NCBI GenBank assembly: GCA_038205115.1
Contig: JBBRCE010000020.1
Span: 1-64,000 of the forward strand
DNA: 64,000 bases
Reading direction: 5' to 3'
DNA from: JBBRCE01 sp038205115
Lineage (GTDB): Bacteria > Planctomycetota > Planctomycetia > Pirellulales > JBBRCE01
Shown here in pieces: positions 8,344-19,100 of the stretch; position 1 is the stretch's first letter, and every line of letters begins with the position of its first letter. The translations under genes were made by a program, and so were the position numbers. The notes below the pieces were generated by a model that saw only the letters and a list, made by a program, of their open reading frames with translations, made no database searches and had not been told where the DNA came from.

Positions 8344-9090
8344 TCATTCCGTGCGTGCTAGTACCACGCACAGCACCTCGCCAGCGCCGGCCGTCCGTAA
8401 TGCCCGAGCGGCCGAATTGCTGGTTGCGCCGGTGGTCATGACATCGTCCACCAGCAGCACGCGGCGGTCGCGAATCGACTTGGAATGGCGCGTAGCAAAG
8501 GCGTGGCGCAACGTCTGCGCTCGCGCGGCATGCGAGAGATCTTCGAGCGGTTGCGTTGCCCGGCGGCGTCGCAACGCGCGGTTGGCCAGCGGAATGGCTA
8601 ACGAGCGCGCCAGGCAACTGGCCAGAATGTCGGGGCCGTTCACGCCCCGGCGGATTCGCCGCGTCCAGTGCATGGGCATGGCAATCACCACGTGCGGTTG
8701 CCAAATCAGCAGCGCTTCGCGCAGCTCCTGCGCCATCAACCGGCCTAGCGACCAGGCCAACGCTTCTTCGCGGGCGTGCTTGATCCGCAGCACCGCGGCG
8801 CGCAACTGGCCGGTGTAGGAAGCCAGCGCTACGGCCGCGCTAAAGTGCAGGCGTCGCGCGCGGCAATTGACGCAATCGCTGGCGTCCAACAAGTGATGCG
8901 GCAGCAGCGCTGCGCAGCGGTGGCAGCGTGGCGGAAGTCGCGATGGGACGAACACCGACTGACATACGCGGCAGAGTTGCAGTTGATCTTCCGCGCCGCA
9001 CGAAGTTCCGCACCAATTGCAATGCGGCGGGTAGAGCAAGCGTAGGCAGGCGCGCGTGGATTCCGCCAACTTCGCCGCCACGCCAGACAT
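8344..9090 (-). CDS. ComF family phosphoribosyltransferase-like protein
   Basis: This 248-residue protein has an N-terminal zinc-ribbon double-zinc segment (CNWCGTSCG, then CRVCQSVF, CHRC and CVNC; about residues 28-80) and a C-terminal type I phosphoribosyltransferase domain with the PRPP loop VLLVDDVMTTGAT. ComF/GntX proteins are linked to DNA uptake during natural transformation. The biochemical role is not settled. The open frame extends 109 codons further upstream, but MSGVAAKLAEST is chosen because family similarity begins just after it and the upstream extension looks non-coding. No other competence gene is adjacent. Confidence 0.9.
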   Translation of the reverse strand: MSGVAAKLAESTRACLRLLYPPHCNWCGTSCGAEDQLQLCRVCQSVFVPSRLPPRCHRCAALLPHHLLDASDCVNCRARRLHFSAAVALASYTGQLRAAVLRIKHAREEALAWSLGRLMAQELREALLIWQPHVVIAMPMHWTRRIRRGVNGPDILASCLARSLAIPLANRALRRRRATQPLEDLSHAARAQTLRHAFATRHSKSIRDRRVLLVDDVMTTGATSNSAARALRTAGAGEVLCVVLARTE

Positions 9091-9404
9091 GGTGCATCTC
9101 TCGCTGACGGGTTTGAGTTCAATTGGATGATTGCCACGGCGGTTGCGCCGGCTCGACGTGCGGTCGATCATCCGGAAATTTCGCCTCGCCGTCGTTTTGT
9201 GGCAAGTTCCCATTGTGCGGTCTCGATCGACCGCGGTCAACGAACGGCGAGCAGCGGCCGGACATGCGGCTGAACAGCGCTTGAGTCGGGGCCGAAAATC
9301 AGCGACTATGACCCATTGGTCCCTCGCTGGCTGGCTCAAAACGTTGCGCGATTGTGCGCGCAGCCAGTTCGGTTCACAGACTTTTTCAGATCGATTCAAA
9401 CGAC
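9091..9404. other. divergent intergenic region (comF / dehydrogenase-like gene)
   Basis: These 314 bases separate two divergent genes, so both promoters should be here. No credible gene, terminator or named regulatory motif was recognised. Open frames across it are arginine-rich and look like shadow translations. Confidence 0.5.
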
Positions 9405-10655
9405 ATGCGATTTGCACTGCTCGGCGCCGATATTGCTTCGCTCGCTTTGGCGGGCTGGATTGGCCAACGCCCTGAGCATCGCGTCAGCCTGGTTTGCGAA
9501 ACCCACGCTGCCGACGGCGTGCTCCGCGGACTGGCACCAGATGCACGCGCATTGGCCGACTGGGAGCTGCTGCTGGCGGGCACCGACGCGGACGTGGTCA
9601 TGGTGGCTGCTGCCGCCGTCGGCGAAGCTGATCGCCGCGTCGATCAACTCCGCAAACTGATTCAAGCCGGTGTGCCACTGTTGGTTTCGCATCCCGTGTG
9701 TACTTCGATGCTCGACTGCCACGAACTGGATATGATCCGTCGCGAGACAGGTTGTATCGTCGTGCCGTTTGCCCCGGAGTCGACGCATCCGGCGCTGGAG
9801 TTACTGGCGCATTGGCTGACCGCAGCGGATCGGTCGCCGCTGGGGCAGATCGAACAGATCTTGATGGATCGCGCGCAGAGTGATCGTTCGGAACCGGCAG
9901 TCATCAGGCAATTCGCGCGCGATGTGCTGCTGTTGCGGACACTGATTGGCGAGGTGCAGCGCGTAGGGGCGCTGGGCAGTTCCAGCCAGTCGCTGGTTGC
10001 TTACGCCAATCTGACGTTGCAGATGACGGGCGAAAGCGAAATGCTCGCACGCTGGACGGTGCAAGCCGTTGAAAATCAGCCCGGCGCGTGGCTGACACTG
10101 CTGGGCACGCAGGGCAAGGCCCGATTGTGGATGCCGGCGCACGGCACCTGGGAGCTGACGCTACCGGGCGAGAGCGAGCCGCAAGCGATCGAGCCCGAGT
10201 GGCAAGCCGAACAAGCGGCGATCGAAAGCCTGCAAGCCGCGATGGCTGGCGAGCCGGTCACTCCGGATTGGGCAGCGGCGGCCCGTGCGGTCGAAGTGGC
10301 CGAGGCGGTGCCGAGGAGCCTCGCGCGCGGTCGGACCATCGAACTGCATCGCGAAGTATTCAGTGAAGCTGGCACGTTCAAAGGCACGATGACGTCGGCC
10401 GGCTGCGGCCTGCTGATGGCGGCCATAATGACGTTATTCGTCGGCAACTTTGCGCACACCATGCTGTTGAAGGCCCACAAGCCAGAAGCCGCGCGGATTG
10501 TCAACTACTGTTGGATCGGTGCGCTGGTGGTGCTAACGCTGCTGTTTTTGGCGCTGCAGTTTTTGCTGCCGCTGGCCCAGCGCGGCGATGCCGCCGCCGC
10601 GGATCACCGCGCGGATGATTCGATCGAACCGACGGCAGGCGACGATGTTAACTAA
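9405..10655 (+). CDS. Gfo/Idh/MocA-like protein with C-terminal membrane helices
   Basis: This 416-residue protein has an N-terminus that looks like a Rossmann fold of dehydrogenase type: MRFALLGADIASLALAGWI, then VSLVCE, DVVMVAAAAV and KLIQAGVPLLVSHPVC, the last resembling the conserved EKP segment position of Gfo/Idh/MocA proteins. The classic GxGxxG loop is not intact. Residues 115-290 would hold the second domain. Near residues 327-392 are two strong hydrophobic helices, which the family normally lacks. The start at 9405 is preferred over the upstream 9354 because the fold begins there. Function is unassigned, and loss of the nucleotide loop suggests it may not be an active oxidoreductase. 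Confidence 0.65.
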   Translation: MRFALLGADIASLALAGWIGQRPEHRVSLVCETHAADGVLRGLAPDARALADWELLLAGTDADVVMVAAAAVGEADRRVDQLRKLIQAGVPLLVSHPVCTSMLDCHELDMIRRETGCIVVPFAPESTHPALELLAHWLTAADRSPLGQIEQILMDRAQSDRSEPAVIRQFARDVLLLRTLIGEVQRVGALGSSSQSLVAYANLTLQMTGESEMLARWTVQAVENQPGAWLTLLGTQGKARLWMPAHGTWELTLPGESEPQAIEPEWQAEQAAIESLQAAMAGEPVTPDWAAAARAVEVAEAVPRSLARGRTIELHREVFSEAGTFKGTMTSAGCGLLMAAIMTLFVGNFAHTMLLKAHKPEAARIVNYCWIGALVVLTLLFLALQFLLPLAQRGDAAAADHRADDSIEPTAGDDVN

Positions 10656-10670
10656 TTCGCCGCGCATCGG

Positions 10671-11447
10671 TTATTGATGAAGTGCCTGCGCGAATTCTGG
10701 CTTGATGCGGCCAATGACCATGTCGTGCGCGGCCTGCTGCTGGAAGTTGGACGCCTTGAGCGTACTCCAAGTGTAGCCGGCCACGCCGCCTGCCGCGTTG
10801 GTGTAGACGCGCAGCACGCCGCGGCCGAGTCCGGGGCTGGACGTTTTGTCGGCGTGGTGACGCGTGTCGGTTGTGCCGTGCCCCGATTCGCTGACGTCAA
10901 TCACGCCGATCTCCCATTGATCGGTCTGTTCAACCAGCGGCGCGGTGGCCACGCGTTTTTTTGGCGCGTCGATCACCAGCATCATGTGGCCGGTATTTTT
11001 TCCGCCGGGCGGATATTGAATGGCGAGTAGATCGCCAGGCAGAGCGTTTTTGAGCGCGACAATGTTCTGGAATCCCTGCTGCGCGGAGATAGCTGCGTGA
11101 TAATGTTTGGCCAACGGGCGTTTGGATTTAAGCCAGTCTTTCAACTGAGCGTCGGTCAGACCGTAACTGCGCTTGATGAGCGCGTCGATGAAGCCACTGC
11201 AATCGGTCTTGCACTCGGCGGCGGCAATACCGGCATCGCCCTGCCAGTGGACTTCGCCGCCTTGGTGCTGATAGGTCGTGTTGTCTGGCCGAACCGTTTT
11301 CAGCAGGTCGAGCGCAGCCTGCACGTGCGGCGCTTGCGGTTCGGCGGAAAAGGCGGCTGCGGTTAGGAAGACAGTGATCGCCAATCCGCCAGCAATAATC
11401 GCTCGCGCGCGAAATCGAACGTCGCAGTTGTGAGTCGGCGAAATCAT
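10671..11447 (-). CDS. secreted NlpC/P60-like cysteine peptidase-type protein
   Basis: This 258-residue protein has a signal peptide (hydrophobic residues 14-34, cleavage probably after AFSA). The candidate triad is Cys83 in TDCSGFIDAL, His154 in NTGHMMLVI and a polar residue in the GVIDVSESGHG segment. That order matches NlpC/P60-superfamily cell-wall or amide hydrolases. Family membership is inferred from the motifs rather than full-length similarity, and an amidase-type activity is likely but not certain. The gene is convergent with the dehydrogenase-like gene, only 15 bases apart. Confidence 0.65.
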   Translation of the reverse strand: MISPTHNCDVRFRARAIIAGGLAITVFLTAAAFSAEPQAPHVQAALDLLKTVRPDNTTYQHQGGEVHWQGDAGIAAAECKTDCSGFIDALIKRSYGLTDAQLKDWLKSKRPLAKHYHAAISAQQGFQNIVALKNALPGDLLAIQYPPGGKNTGHMMLVIDAPKKRVATAPLVEQTDQWEIGVIDVSESGHGTTDTRHHADKTSSPGLGRGVLRVYTNAAGGVAGYTWSTLKASNFQQQAAHDMVIGRIKPEFAQALHQ

Positions 11448-11839
11448 TGGTCAGTGATCCATATTTGAAGGGAGCGTGCCGCTCGTCGCCGATATCGGTG
11501 GGAATTCTCGGTGGCAGCAAGTTCTAGCGGCGCTGCAAGCGTCAGCAACGCGCGCTAGCAGCGGGCGGTCGCACTTTCGGTCATTCAAATACAAGCGGTT
11601 GGCGGCCGCAAATGTTACACCAAATCTTTTCAAACTGGGCAAAACAGACGATCAATCGGGCGCAGGTTTGCCAGCGGCAGGTGATTGCAAACCGCTGCGT
11701 TCGGTAGCAGATTGGCGATCCACTACGGGTTTCCGACAGTTTATCAATTCCGAGTCCACTTGTTGACAAGATATTCCGATTCTATCCGATGTGCGAGATG
11801 ATCGCTTCGTGCCGATGTATTTGTTCGGGGGGATTGGAA
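11448..11839. other. divergent intergenic region
   Basis: These 392 bases lie between the NlpC/P60-like gene (minus) and the 935-residue protein gene (plus). No gene is supported. GGGGGGA at 11827-11833 is the ribosome binding site of the plus-strand gene. The AT-rich part at about 11740-11790 (TTGACAAGATATTCCGATTCTATCC) is the most promoter-like stretch, but it is not a confident assignment. Confidence 0.5.
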
Positions 11840-14647
11840 ATGGGTGCTAAGTCGCGGCGCGCCGTCTGGCCGTTTTTGTTAATTTTGGCCGTGTTGTTTG
11901 TCTTGAGCGTTTCCGCGCCCAGCGGTTGGCGTTCGCAAAAACATTCTGCCGATTCGCTCCAAGTGGCTTTGAACGATACGCCGCGGACGCCGCGTGTCAT
12001 TCCGCCAGCGCCGCAAATTCTGGCTCCGATTGCCAGCACGGACCAAGGCGACCCGTTGGTGCCGCAACCGCAACGGGCTTCGGTTGCGCCCAAGGTGACG
12101 CAGCGACATTGGGATGATCGGTCCAACGAACTGTCCATGCACACGCCGCCCGCGACCGTTGAGCCGGCGATCCAGCCGACACCTTCCGAACTCGATATTC
12201 CGCCGGCCGACAAAACCTCGACCGGCCAATCGCTGGTTGAAATTCCCAAGGTTGAGATCGCTGCCGGCAATCAAACGCCGAGTGAATCGTCGTCGGCCGG
12301 TTTTGCGCCCGTCGCGCCGGCGGTTGAAAATCCGCTGGCAATCACGCCTGCGACCGATGCCACTAGCAACGTCACCGCGGACGTCGACGCTCAGCCGACG
12401 ACCGGCGCAACGACCCAGCAGGTTGCCGTGAGCACATCGCGGACGCCTTCGACGGAATTAAAAATCAAAACCGACAGCAGCCTGCAGCAGCCCGAGCATG
12501 ATCCGGCCAGCGCGCATTCATCGGACGAAAAACCGTTGGCAACGCCGCGACCGATTTCCGATCTGCCGAGCGAATCCGCATCGCAATCGTCTCAGCCAGT
12601 TGCCCAACAAACACAGCCGACCGCGACGCCAGTGCCGTCGATTGTGCCGTCGGGCTTGCTGGAGCGGCTGGACCAGCTATCCGCTCGGGCGGGCTGTCAG
12701 CGTTGGACAACCGATTGCAGCCGCGCGATTCATGACTTGCTCGACCGGCCGATCACCAAGGGCGAGCGCGATTTGTACTTGGATGCCATTGCCGCGCTCG
12801 TCAACCAAGGCTCGACGCTGGCGACCTCAATCAGCGATCCCACGACGGCCGCCGAAGTTCGCCGGTTGAACTATGCGCTGCTCCGCCGACTGGAAATTTG
12901 GCCGGCCACCTTGGCCGATCCAACGGCCAGCGTGGCCGTCTCGGACGCCAGCCGCAAGCGGATCGACCAAAGCTTGCAACGCGTGCAGTCGCTGCTGTTG
13001 ACCGATGCCACGGCCGGCGCCACCTGGCAGCAATACTTGTTGCTCGATGCGCTGCGTGAGGCACTGCACGACGACCGCGCCGACGCATCGCCCCGGCTAA
13101 TTGCCCTTGCGCAGCAAGTGCTGCTGCGGATGAACAATTCCAAACTGGACGAGGCCCAAATCAAGTTCATGCATTCGCCGTCGCTGAATGTGTTGGCGAC
13201 CGACCTGCGGGCGGCGACGGCGCTGGGCGTGGATCGTCGCGATTTGCTGGTGAGGATCGAACGCTACGAAAGCTCGCGCATGACCAGCGATGGCGAGCGG
13301 TTGGCCGACACGGTCGAAACATTGAACTGCTCCGACGATCCGCAAATGCAACAGTTGGGCGCCAAGCTCGAAAGCCACTATCGCAACGCGAATGCGCGGA
13401 TTGTGATTGCCTCGGAATTACTCAACCGGATGGCGCCCGAACCGCGCGATGAAGAAACGGACGTGGTCGACACCGTGGCCGGCGCGGAGGTTCGTGGACG
13501 GGCGACGACCACCACCCGCACTTCGTTTCGGCTCGTGCCGGATCGGACGCGTTTGCGTTTGGGATTGGAAGCCAACGGCACGGTCAACTCGCGGACCACG
13601 GCCAGCAGCGGACCGGCCGTGTTTGTCAACCAAGGCGAGTCGCGATTTTTGGTTCGCAAACTGATCACCTACAACGAACAAGGTCTGCGCGTCGCCCAGG
13701 CGCAGGCCGAAGTCGACGGCGTCAAAAACGATGTCGAATCCGTCAGCACCACGCTCGATCCGTTCCCGCTGGTTGGCGAAATCGCACGCGGGATTGCCAT
13801 GAACAAGCGTGACGATCAGCAAGGGCAAGCCAACCGCGAAACCAAATGCAAGGTTGCGAGCGCCGCAACTCATCGTATGGACGCCGAGGTCGGGCCGAGG
13901 TTAGCCAAGCTCGAAGCCGACTTAAACAACAAAGTGCTCATGCCGCTGGAGCGACTGAAGCTTGAACCCAAGGCGATTGGCCTGGAAACCACCGAGCAAA
14001 ACTTGCTGATCCGTTATCGGTTGGCGGGCGTCGATCAGATGGGCGCCAACACGGCTCGACCCAGGGCGCTAGAGAACGCCTGGCTGAGCTACCAGTTTCA
14101 CGAGTCGGCCATCAATAATTTAATCCAACATTTGGAGCTATCCGGTCGCTCGTTCACGCCGCCGGAGTTGCAAGCCTGGATTGCCGAAAAAATGAGCCGC
14201 CCCGCGCCGCAAAATACCGAAGTGCTTGAGAACACCGCGCGGTTCACATTTGCCGACGATGCCGCTCACGTGCGATTCGATGGCAACAAAGTGACCCTCA
14301 CGTTGTCGATTGCCGAACTGCAGCAAGGCCGCAGCCATTGGAGCAATTTTCAAGTACGCGCCACCTACGAACCGGTGATGAGTGGCCTGGACGTGCATTT
14401 GGTGCGTACGGGCGTGATCGAATTGATCAGCGAGCAGTTTGCTGGCAAGTCGCAGTTCGCACTCCGCGGCATCTTTGGCAAAGTGCTTTCGCAAGAGCGG
14501 CAAATTCCGTTGGTGCCGGCGGCCATTGTCCACGACAAGCGATTGCAAGATTTGCAAATCGCCCAGTGCGTATTCGAGGACGGCTGGATGTCGATTGGAC
14601 TCGAGCCCGGCCGGGTTGCCGCCAAGTCGGTGATGAAGCGGCGGTAG
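11840..14647 (+). CDS. large exported protein of unknown family
   Basis: This 935-residue protein is unrecognised. The N-terminus has a signal/anchor (AVWPFLLILAVLFVLSVSAP, about residues 8-27). A disordered Pro/Ser/Thr/Gln-rich segment of roughly 250 residues follows, then a mostly helical region rich in Leu/Ala/Arg (about 270-540). The C-terminal half is beta-rich (about 560-935) and contains GRATTTTRTSFRLVPDRTRL and FVNQGESRFLVRK. The start at 11840 is chosen because GGGGGGA lies seven bases before it, while the longer frame from 11789 would put a cysteine-rich tail before the signal. It is convergent with the DUF1501 gene. A surface or periplasmic structural role is a guess. Confidence 0.75.
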   Translation: MGAKSRRAVWPFLLILAVLFVLSVSAPSGWRSQKHSADSLQVALNDTPRTPRVIPPAPQILAPIASTDQGDPLVPQPQRASVAPKVTQRHWDDRSNELSMHTPPATVEPAIQPTPSELDIPPADKTSTGQSLVEIPKVEIAAGNQTPSESSSAGFAPVAPAVENPLAITPATDATSNVTADVDAQPTTGATTQQVAVSTSRTPSTELKIKTDSSLQQPEHDPASAHSSDEKPLATPRPISDLPSESASQSSQPVAQQTQPTATPVPSIVPSGLLERLDQLSARAGCQRWTTDCSRAIHDLLDRPITKGERDLYLDAIAALVNQGSTLATSISDPTTAAEVRRLNYALLRRLEIWPATLADPTASVAVSDASRKRIDQSLQRVQSLLLTDATAGATWQQYLLLDALREALHDDRADASPRLIALAQQVLLRMNNSKLDEAQIKFMHSPSLNVLATDLRAATALGVDRRDLLVRIERYESSRMTSDGERLADTVETLNCSDDPQMQQLGAKLESHYRNANARIVIASELLNRMAPEPRDEETDVVDTVAGAEVRGRATTTTRTSFRLVPDRTRLRLGLEANGTVNSRTTASSGPAVFVNQGESRFLVRKLITYNEQGLRVAQAQAEVDGVKNDVESVSTTLDPFPLVGEIARGIAMNKRDDQQGQANRETKCKVASAATHRMDAEVGPRLAKLEADLNNKVLMPLERLKLEPKAIGLETTEQNLLIRYRLAGVDQMGANTARPRALENAWLSYQFHESAINNLIQHLELSGRSFTPPELQAWIAEKMSRPAPQNTEVLENTARFTFADDAAHVRFDGNKVTLTLSIAELQQGRSHWSNFQVRATYEPVMSGLDVHLVRTGVIELISEQFAGKSQFALRGIFGKVLSQERQIPLVPAAIVHDKRLQDLQIAQCVFEDGWMSIGLEPGRVAAKSVMKRR

Positions 14648-14674
14648 TTTGCGATCGGTTCTCGGCGGCGGCCG

Positions 14675-16135
14675 TCAGGCCAGAATTTCGCGAACCACGT
14701 TGCCGGAGACATCGGTTAGCCGGAAGTCGCGGCCGCTGAAGCGATAGGTTAGGCGTTTGTGGTCGAGCCCCAGTAGGTGCAAAATCGTGGCGTGCAGGTC
14801 GTGAATGCCTACACGATCTTCGACCGCTTTGAAGCCGATCTCGTCGGTAGCGCCGTGAACGGTACCGCCGCGGACGCCGCCGCCAGCGAACCAGGTGGTA
14901 AACGCGTGGGGGTTATGATCGCGGCCGGTGCCGCCTTTTTGCACGATGGGCAACCGCCCGAATTCGCCGCCCCAGATAATCAGCGTGGAGTCTAGCATCC
15001 CGCGCGACGCCAGATCGCTGAGCAAACCGGCGATGGGCTGATCCGTTTCAGCCGCGAAACCCCCGTGATTGGCGACAATGTTCTGATGGCCGTCCCAACT
15101 GCGCTCGTTTTCCATGCCACCGGAATAAATTTGCACGAAGCGCACGCCACGCTCCACCAGTCGGCGCGCCACCAGGCATTGCTTGGCAAAGTGCGCGCAC
15201 TTGGGATTATCCAAGCCGTAAAGTTTGTGCGTCGCCGTTGATTCTCGCTGGATGTCCAGCGCTTCCGGCGCTGCCATTTGCATCCGGTAAGCCAGCTCGA
15301 AACTTTCGATCCGTGCGGCTAATTCCGGCTCGTCCGGCGTGTGCGCCAACTGTCGGCGGTTAAGGCGGGCCAGTAAATCCAATTGCGCGCGCTGGCTGCG
15401 CGGCGTGCTGTCTGGCAGCGGCCGCAGATCATCGATCGGTTCGCCTTGCGCCTTGAGCGCGGTGCCTTGAAATACGCCGGGCAAGAATCCCGCGCCCCAG
15501 TTTTGCGCGTGGCCCTTGGGCAGACCGCGGCCCAGCGTGTCGTACATGGCGACAAAGGCCGGCAGATTTTGATTCTCGCTCCCCAAACCGTAGGTGACCC
15601 ACGAGCCCAAGCACGGAAAGCCCATGCGATTCATGCCGGTGTTCATTTGAAACAGGGCCGGCGCGTGATTGTTGCTCTCGGTGTAGCAGGAGCGGACAAT
15701 CGCCATGCGATCGACATGCTGCGAAAGATGCGGAAACAGGTCCGAAACCCACGCGCCACTCTCGCCATGCTGGGCGAATTTGAAGGGCGACTTCATCACC
15801 GGTCCGACCTGATCGGTGAAGAAGCCGGTGTTGGGATCGAAGCCCGGCAGCGGCTGGCCGTCGCGCTTGGCCAGTTCCGGCTTATAATCAAAGGTATCGA
15901 CGTGGCTCGGCCCGCCGTTCATGAACAGCCAGATGACGTTTTTGGCTTTGGCCGCAAAGTGCGCCGGGTGCGCGGCCAGCGGATTGACCGCATCGGTCGG
16001 ACCAGCCAACAGCGGCGATTGGCCTTCCGCCATGGCCGCTAGCGCGAGCATTCCCAAGCCGTTGCCCGCGCGGCGCAGAAAATCGCGCCGCGAGGCAAAT
16101 GATGGCGATGGCGGAGCAAAGTATTTGGTGATCAT
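14675..16135 (-). CDS. DUF1501 domain protein with Tat signal
   Basis: This 486-residue protein has a twin-arginine signal (SRRDFLRRAGNGLGMLALAA, residues 15-34). The DUF1501 opening NVIWLFMNGGPSHVDTFDYK is followed by QIYSGGMENERSWDGHQNI, IIWGGEFGRLP and GTGRDHNPHAFTTWFAGGG, all conserved in the family. The gene lies 62 bases downstream of the PSCyt1/DUF1549/DUF1553 gene on the same strand, the normal planctomycetal pairing, so co-transcription is very likely. The two products are thought to act together outside the cytoplasm. The substrate is unknown. Confidence 0.95.
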   Translation of the reverse strand: MITKYFAPPSPSFASRRDFLRRAGNGLGMLALAAMAEGQSPLLAGPTDAVNPLAAHPAHFAAKAKNVIWLFMNGGPSHVDTFDYKPELAKRDGQPLPGFDPNTGFFTDQVGPVMKSPFKFAQHGESGAWVSDLFPHLSQHVDRMAIVRSCYTESNNHAPALFQMNTGMNRMGFPCLGSWVTYGLGSENQNLPAFVAMYDTLGRGLPKGHAQNWGAGFLPGVFQGTALKAQGEPIDDLRPLPDSTPRSQRAQLDLLARLNRRQLAHTPDEPELAARIESFELAYRMQMAAPEALDIQRESTATHKLYGLDNPKCAHFAKQCLVARRLVERGVRFVQIYSGGMENERSWDGHQNIVANHGGFAAETDQPIAGLLSDLASRGMLDSTLIIWGGEFGRLPIVQKGGTGRDHNPHAFTTWFAGGGVRGGTVHGATDEIGFKAVEDRVGIHDLHATILHLLGLDHKRLTYRFSGRDFRLTDVSGNVVREILA

Positions 16136-16197
16136 AATATTTGACTTCTCGGCATGGTTGACTTTTCAGCGGCGATCAACGGACTGCGAGGGCCCGG

Positions 16198-19100
16198 TCA
16201 TTCCACGTACACGAATTCGTTCAGGCTCAGCAACGTCTGACAAAAATCGGCCAGCGCGAGCGCGTGCGCACCGCTTTTTTTCTCGGAGTCATAAAGTTCG
16301 GCTTGCGCTTTGATGAACGCGATCGAGTCGGCGAGTTCTTCACTGCCCGGCTCGCGGCCGATGGCCGCCAGATATCCGTGGCGGACCACGTCGTCGAGCG
16401 ACGCCTTGCCGGCTGCGTTCAACCGCGCGGCAAACTGTTGGGCGGCCTCGCGCGTGCGGGGATTATTCATCAGCATTAGCGCTTGCGGTGGCACGGTGGT
16501 GGTGCCGCGTTCGCCTTGACCCTGCAATGCATCCGGGGCATCGAAGACTTGCATCATCGGCATCATCTGGCTGCGTTTGACGGTGAAGTAGATACTGCGG
16601 CGGCGGCTGGCCGGATCGAGTGTGCCGGCACCAAGCAGCGTTTCATCCAGTTGGCCGCAAACCGAAAGCATCGAATCGCGAATTACTTCGGCTTCCAAAC
16701 GCCGCAGCGGTTGTCGCCACAGCCAGCGATTGTCGCGATCGGCCGTGAGCTTGGCCGGATCGACTTGCGAACTCATTTGATACGCAGCGCTGGTCATCAT
16801 CAGTTTGTGAATCGGCTTGAGTTGCCAGCCATTGCGGATCAATTCGGCAGCCAAAAAGTCGAGCAGCTCAGGGTGCGAGGGCGCTTCGCCACGCGACCCG
16901 AAATCGCTGGGCGTAGCGACCAGGCCGCGGCCGAAGTGATGTTGCCAGAGCCGATTGACCTCGACCCGCGCCAGCAGCGCGCCGGCGCCACGATCGGCAT
17001 CGGTCATCCAGTTGGCCAACGAGCGCCGACGATAGGACGTCTTGCTGCCTGCCGGCGGATCGACTTGCCAGAGTTTTTGCTCGTTGGGCGCTGGCATCAA
17101 CACTTGCAAAAAGCCTTGCGAGGCAACCGCTTGTTTCTGACTAACATCGCCGCGCTTGAGAAAATTGGTCTCTTTGAGAAAGTCGTCGCCTTGCGTGTGT
17201 AATCGCAGCGCTGGAATGCCTTCACCGGAGACCAGAGCTTTGACCTGATTGGGCTTTGGCGCTTTGGCGGCGTGGGCTTTGACGGCGTCGTTCAGGCGGC
17301 GCCAGTCGGCGTCTTGCTCGCCGTACCAGGACATCAGCGTCGCGGTTTGCTTGGCACTGCGTTTTTCTGACGAAGTTTTTAAGGCTTCGACAATTGTTTC
17401 CGGCACGCCGCCGGTTGCCAATTCCGGCGCGGCTTCGTCCGTGGACAGCGACAGTCGCGGCCGGCCGATGGCGTGCTTGGCGTTGTTTTTGAATACGAGC
17501 GTGAAGACCAATCGCGTGCCGCCGGCAAATCCAACCGGTTGATCCAGCGAGACGGCAATTGCGTGATCCTGCCCGAATTTCGGATCGATGGCCCAGGCTG
17601 TTTTTTCGTGATCGTCAATGGCTGCGGCCGCCGGCAGACCGTTCTGCTCGAACGTCGCGCGGACGTGGCTGAACGTCAGTGGTTGCGGCGACGCCGAACC
17701 ATTTCGCGGCGCGGCGCTGACTTTGAAATCGCTGAGCGCGAAGTTGCCATTGGCTGCGCGACCGGGTCCGTGCTTGGCGAGCGAGGCGTCGGCCAGCGCT
17801 TCCAGCCGGATGTGGCGTATATCCGTCAATTCGGTGTCGACGGTTAAGGTGTAGGAATCGAATTCCGGATTCTTGCCGCTGGCCAACAGCGAGCCGTCCG
17901 GCTGCTGTTTGAGTATTGCGCCACCACTGGTTTTGACTTCCGTCGGTTGCACGATCCGCCACTGCCGGCTCGCAGCCAGTTCGCCGCCGTGCTCGGCTTG
18001 CCACCGTGCCAGGCGGGAGGGGAGTTCGGTTGTTTCGAATTTTTTCAGCGCATCGACCAGCGGCTGATGCTCTAGGTCGAAGTGCTGTTTTTGCCGCTGG
18101 TACTCTTGCGGGTTGAGCGGCAGCTCGCGATCGCTACGGACGACAGTGGTAAACGTCGAGAGTAGCCGGTAATAATCGGCCTGTGGAAACGGATCGAACT
18201 TGTGATCGTGGCAGCGGCAACAGCCGACGGTTAGTCCCAGCATGGATGTGGTTGTCGTCGAGAGCATGTCGTCTAGCTCGTCGTAACGCTGCTTTTCAAC
18301 TTCGTTTTTGGTGATCTGCGTGCTGTGAACGCCAGCCGCTAAAAAACCGGTGGCCAGCCAAGCCTCGGCATTGTCGGGCGCGATCTCATCGCCGGCCAAC
18401 TGCCAGCGAATGAACTGGTCGTAAGGCATGTCGGCGTTCAACGCGCGAATCACAAAGTCGCGGTAGTGATAGGCCGTGGGCCGATCGGAATCGTGCTCGA
18501 AGCCGTGACTTTCCGCAAAGCGAACCAAATCCAACCAGTGCCGCCCCCAACGCTCGCCATAATGCGGACTGGCCAACAAGTGATCGATCACTTTGGACCA
18601 GGCGTCTGGCGAAGGATCGTTGACGAACGCGGCAATTTGCTCGGGCGTGGGCGGCAGACCGATCAAGTCGAAGTAAGCGCGGCGGATCAGTTGACGTCGC
18701 TCGGCCGGAGCATTGGGCGTCAGCTTTTCTGCATCGAGCCCGGCCTTGATGAATGGGTCGATCGCGGTGCGCGACCAAGTGTCGCCGGCGATCCGCGGTG
18801 GCGCGGCTTTTTGCAGCGGCTGAAACGACCAGAACTTCTTAGCCGCGGGATCGATTTGCGTCATGGTCCAATCGGGCGTGGCTGCGATCTTGCCCGCTTT
18901 GAGCGGTGCGTCGTAAGGTGCGCCGCTATCGATCCAATCGGCAATGGACTGGATGTTTTCGTCAGAGAGTCGCGGAGCCTTGTCTGGCATGTGTGGCTCG
19001 GCCGCATGCGTCAGCAGCTTGTACATCCGCGAACCATGACTGTCGCCCGGCTTGATGGCAGTGCCGGCGGCACCACCTTTGAGCAGCGCGTCGCGGTCGG

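Noticed and set aside
9354..9404. Upstream start for the dehydrogenase-like gene
   Set aside because: The added 17 residues precede the first strand of the fold and have no ribosome site; 9405 kept.
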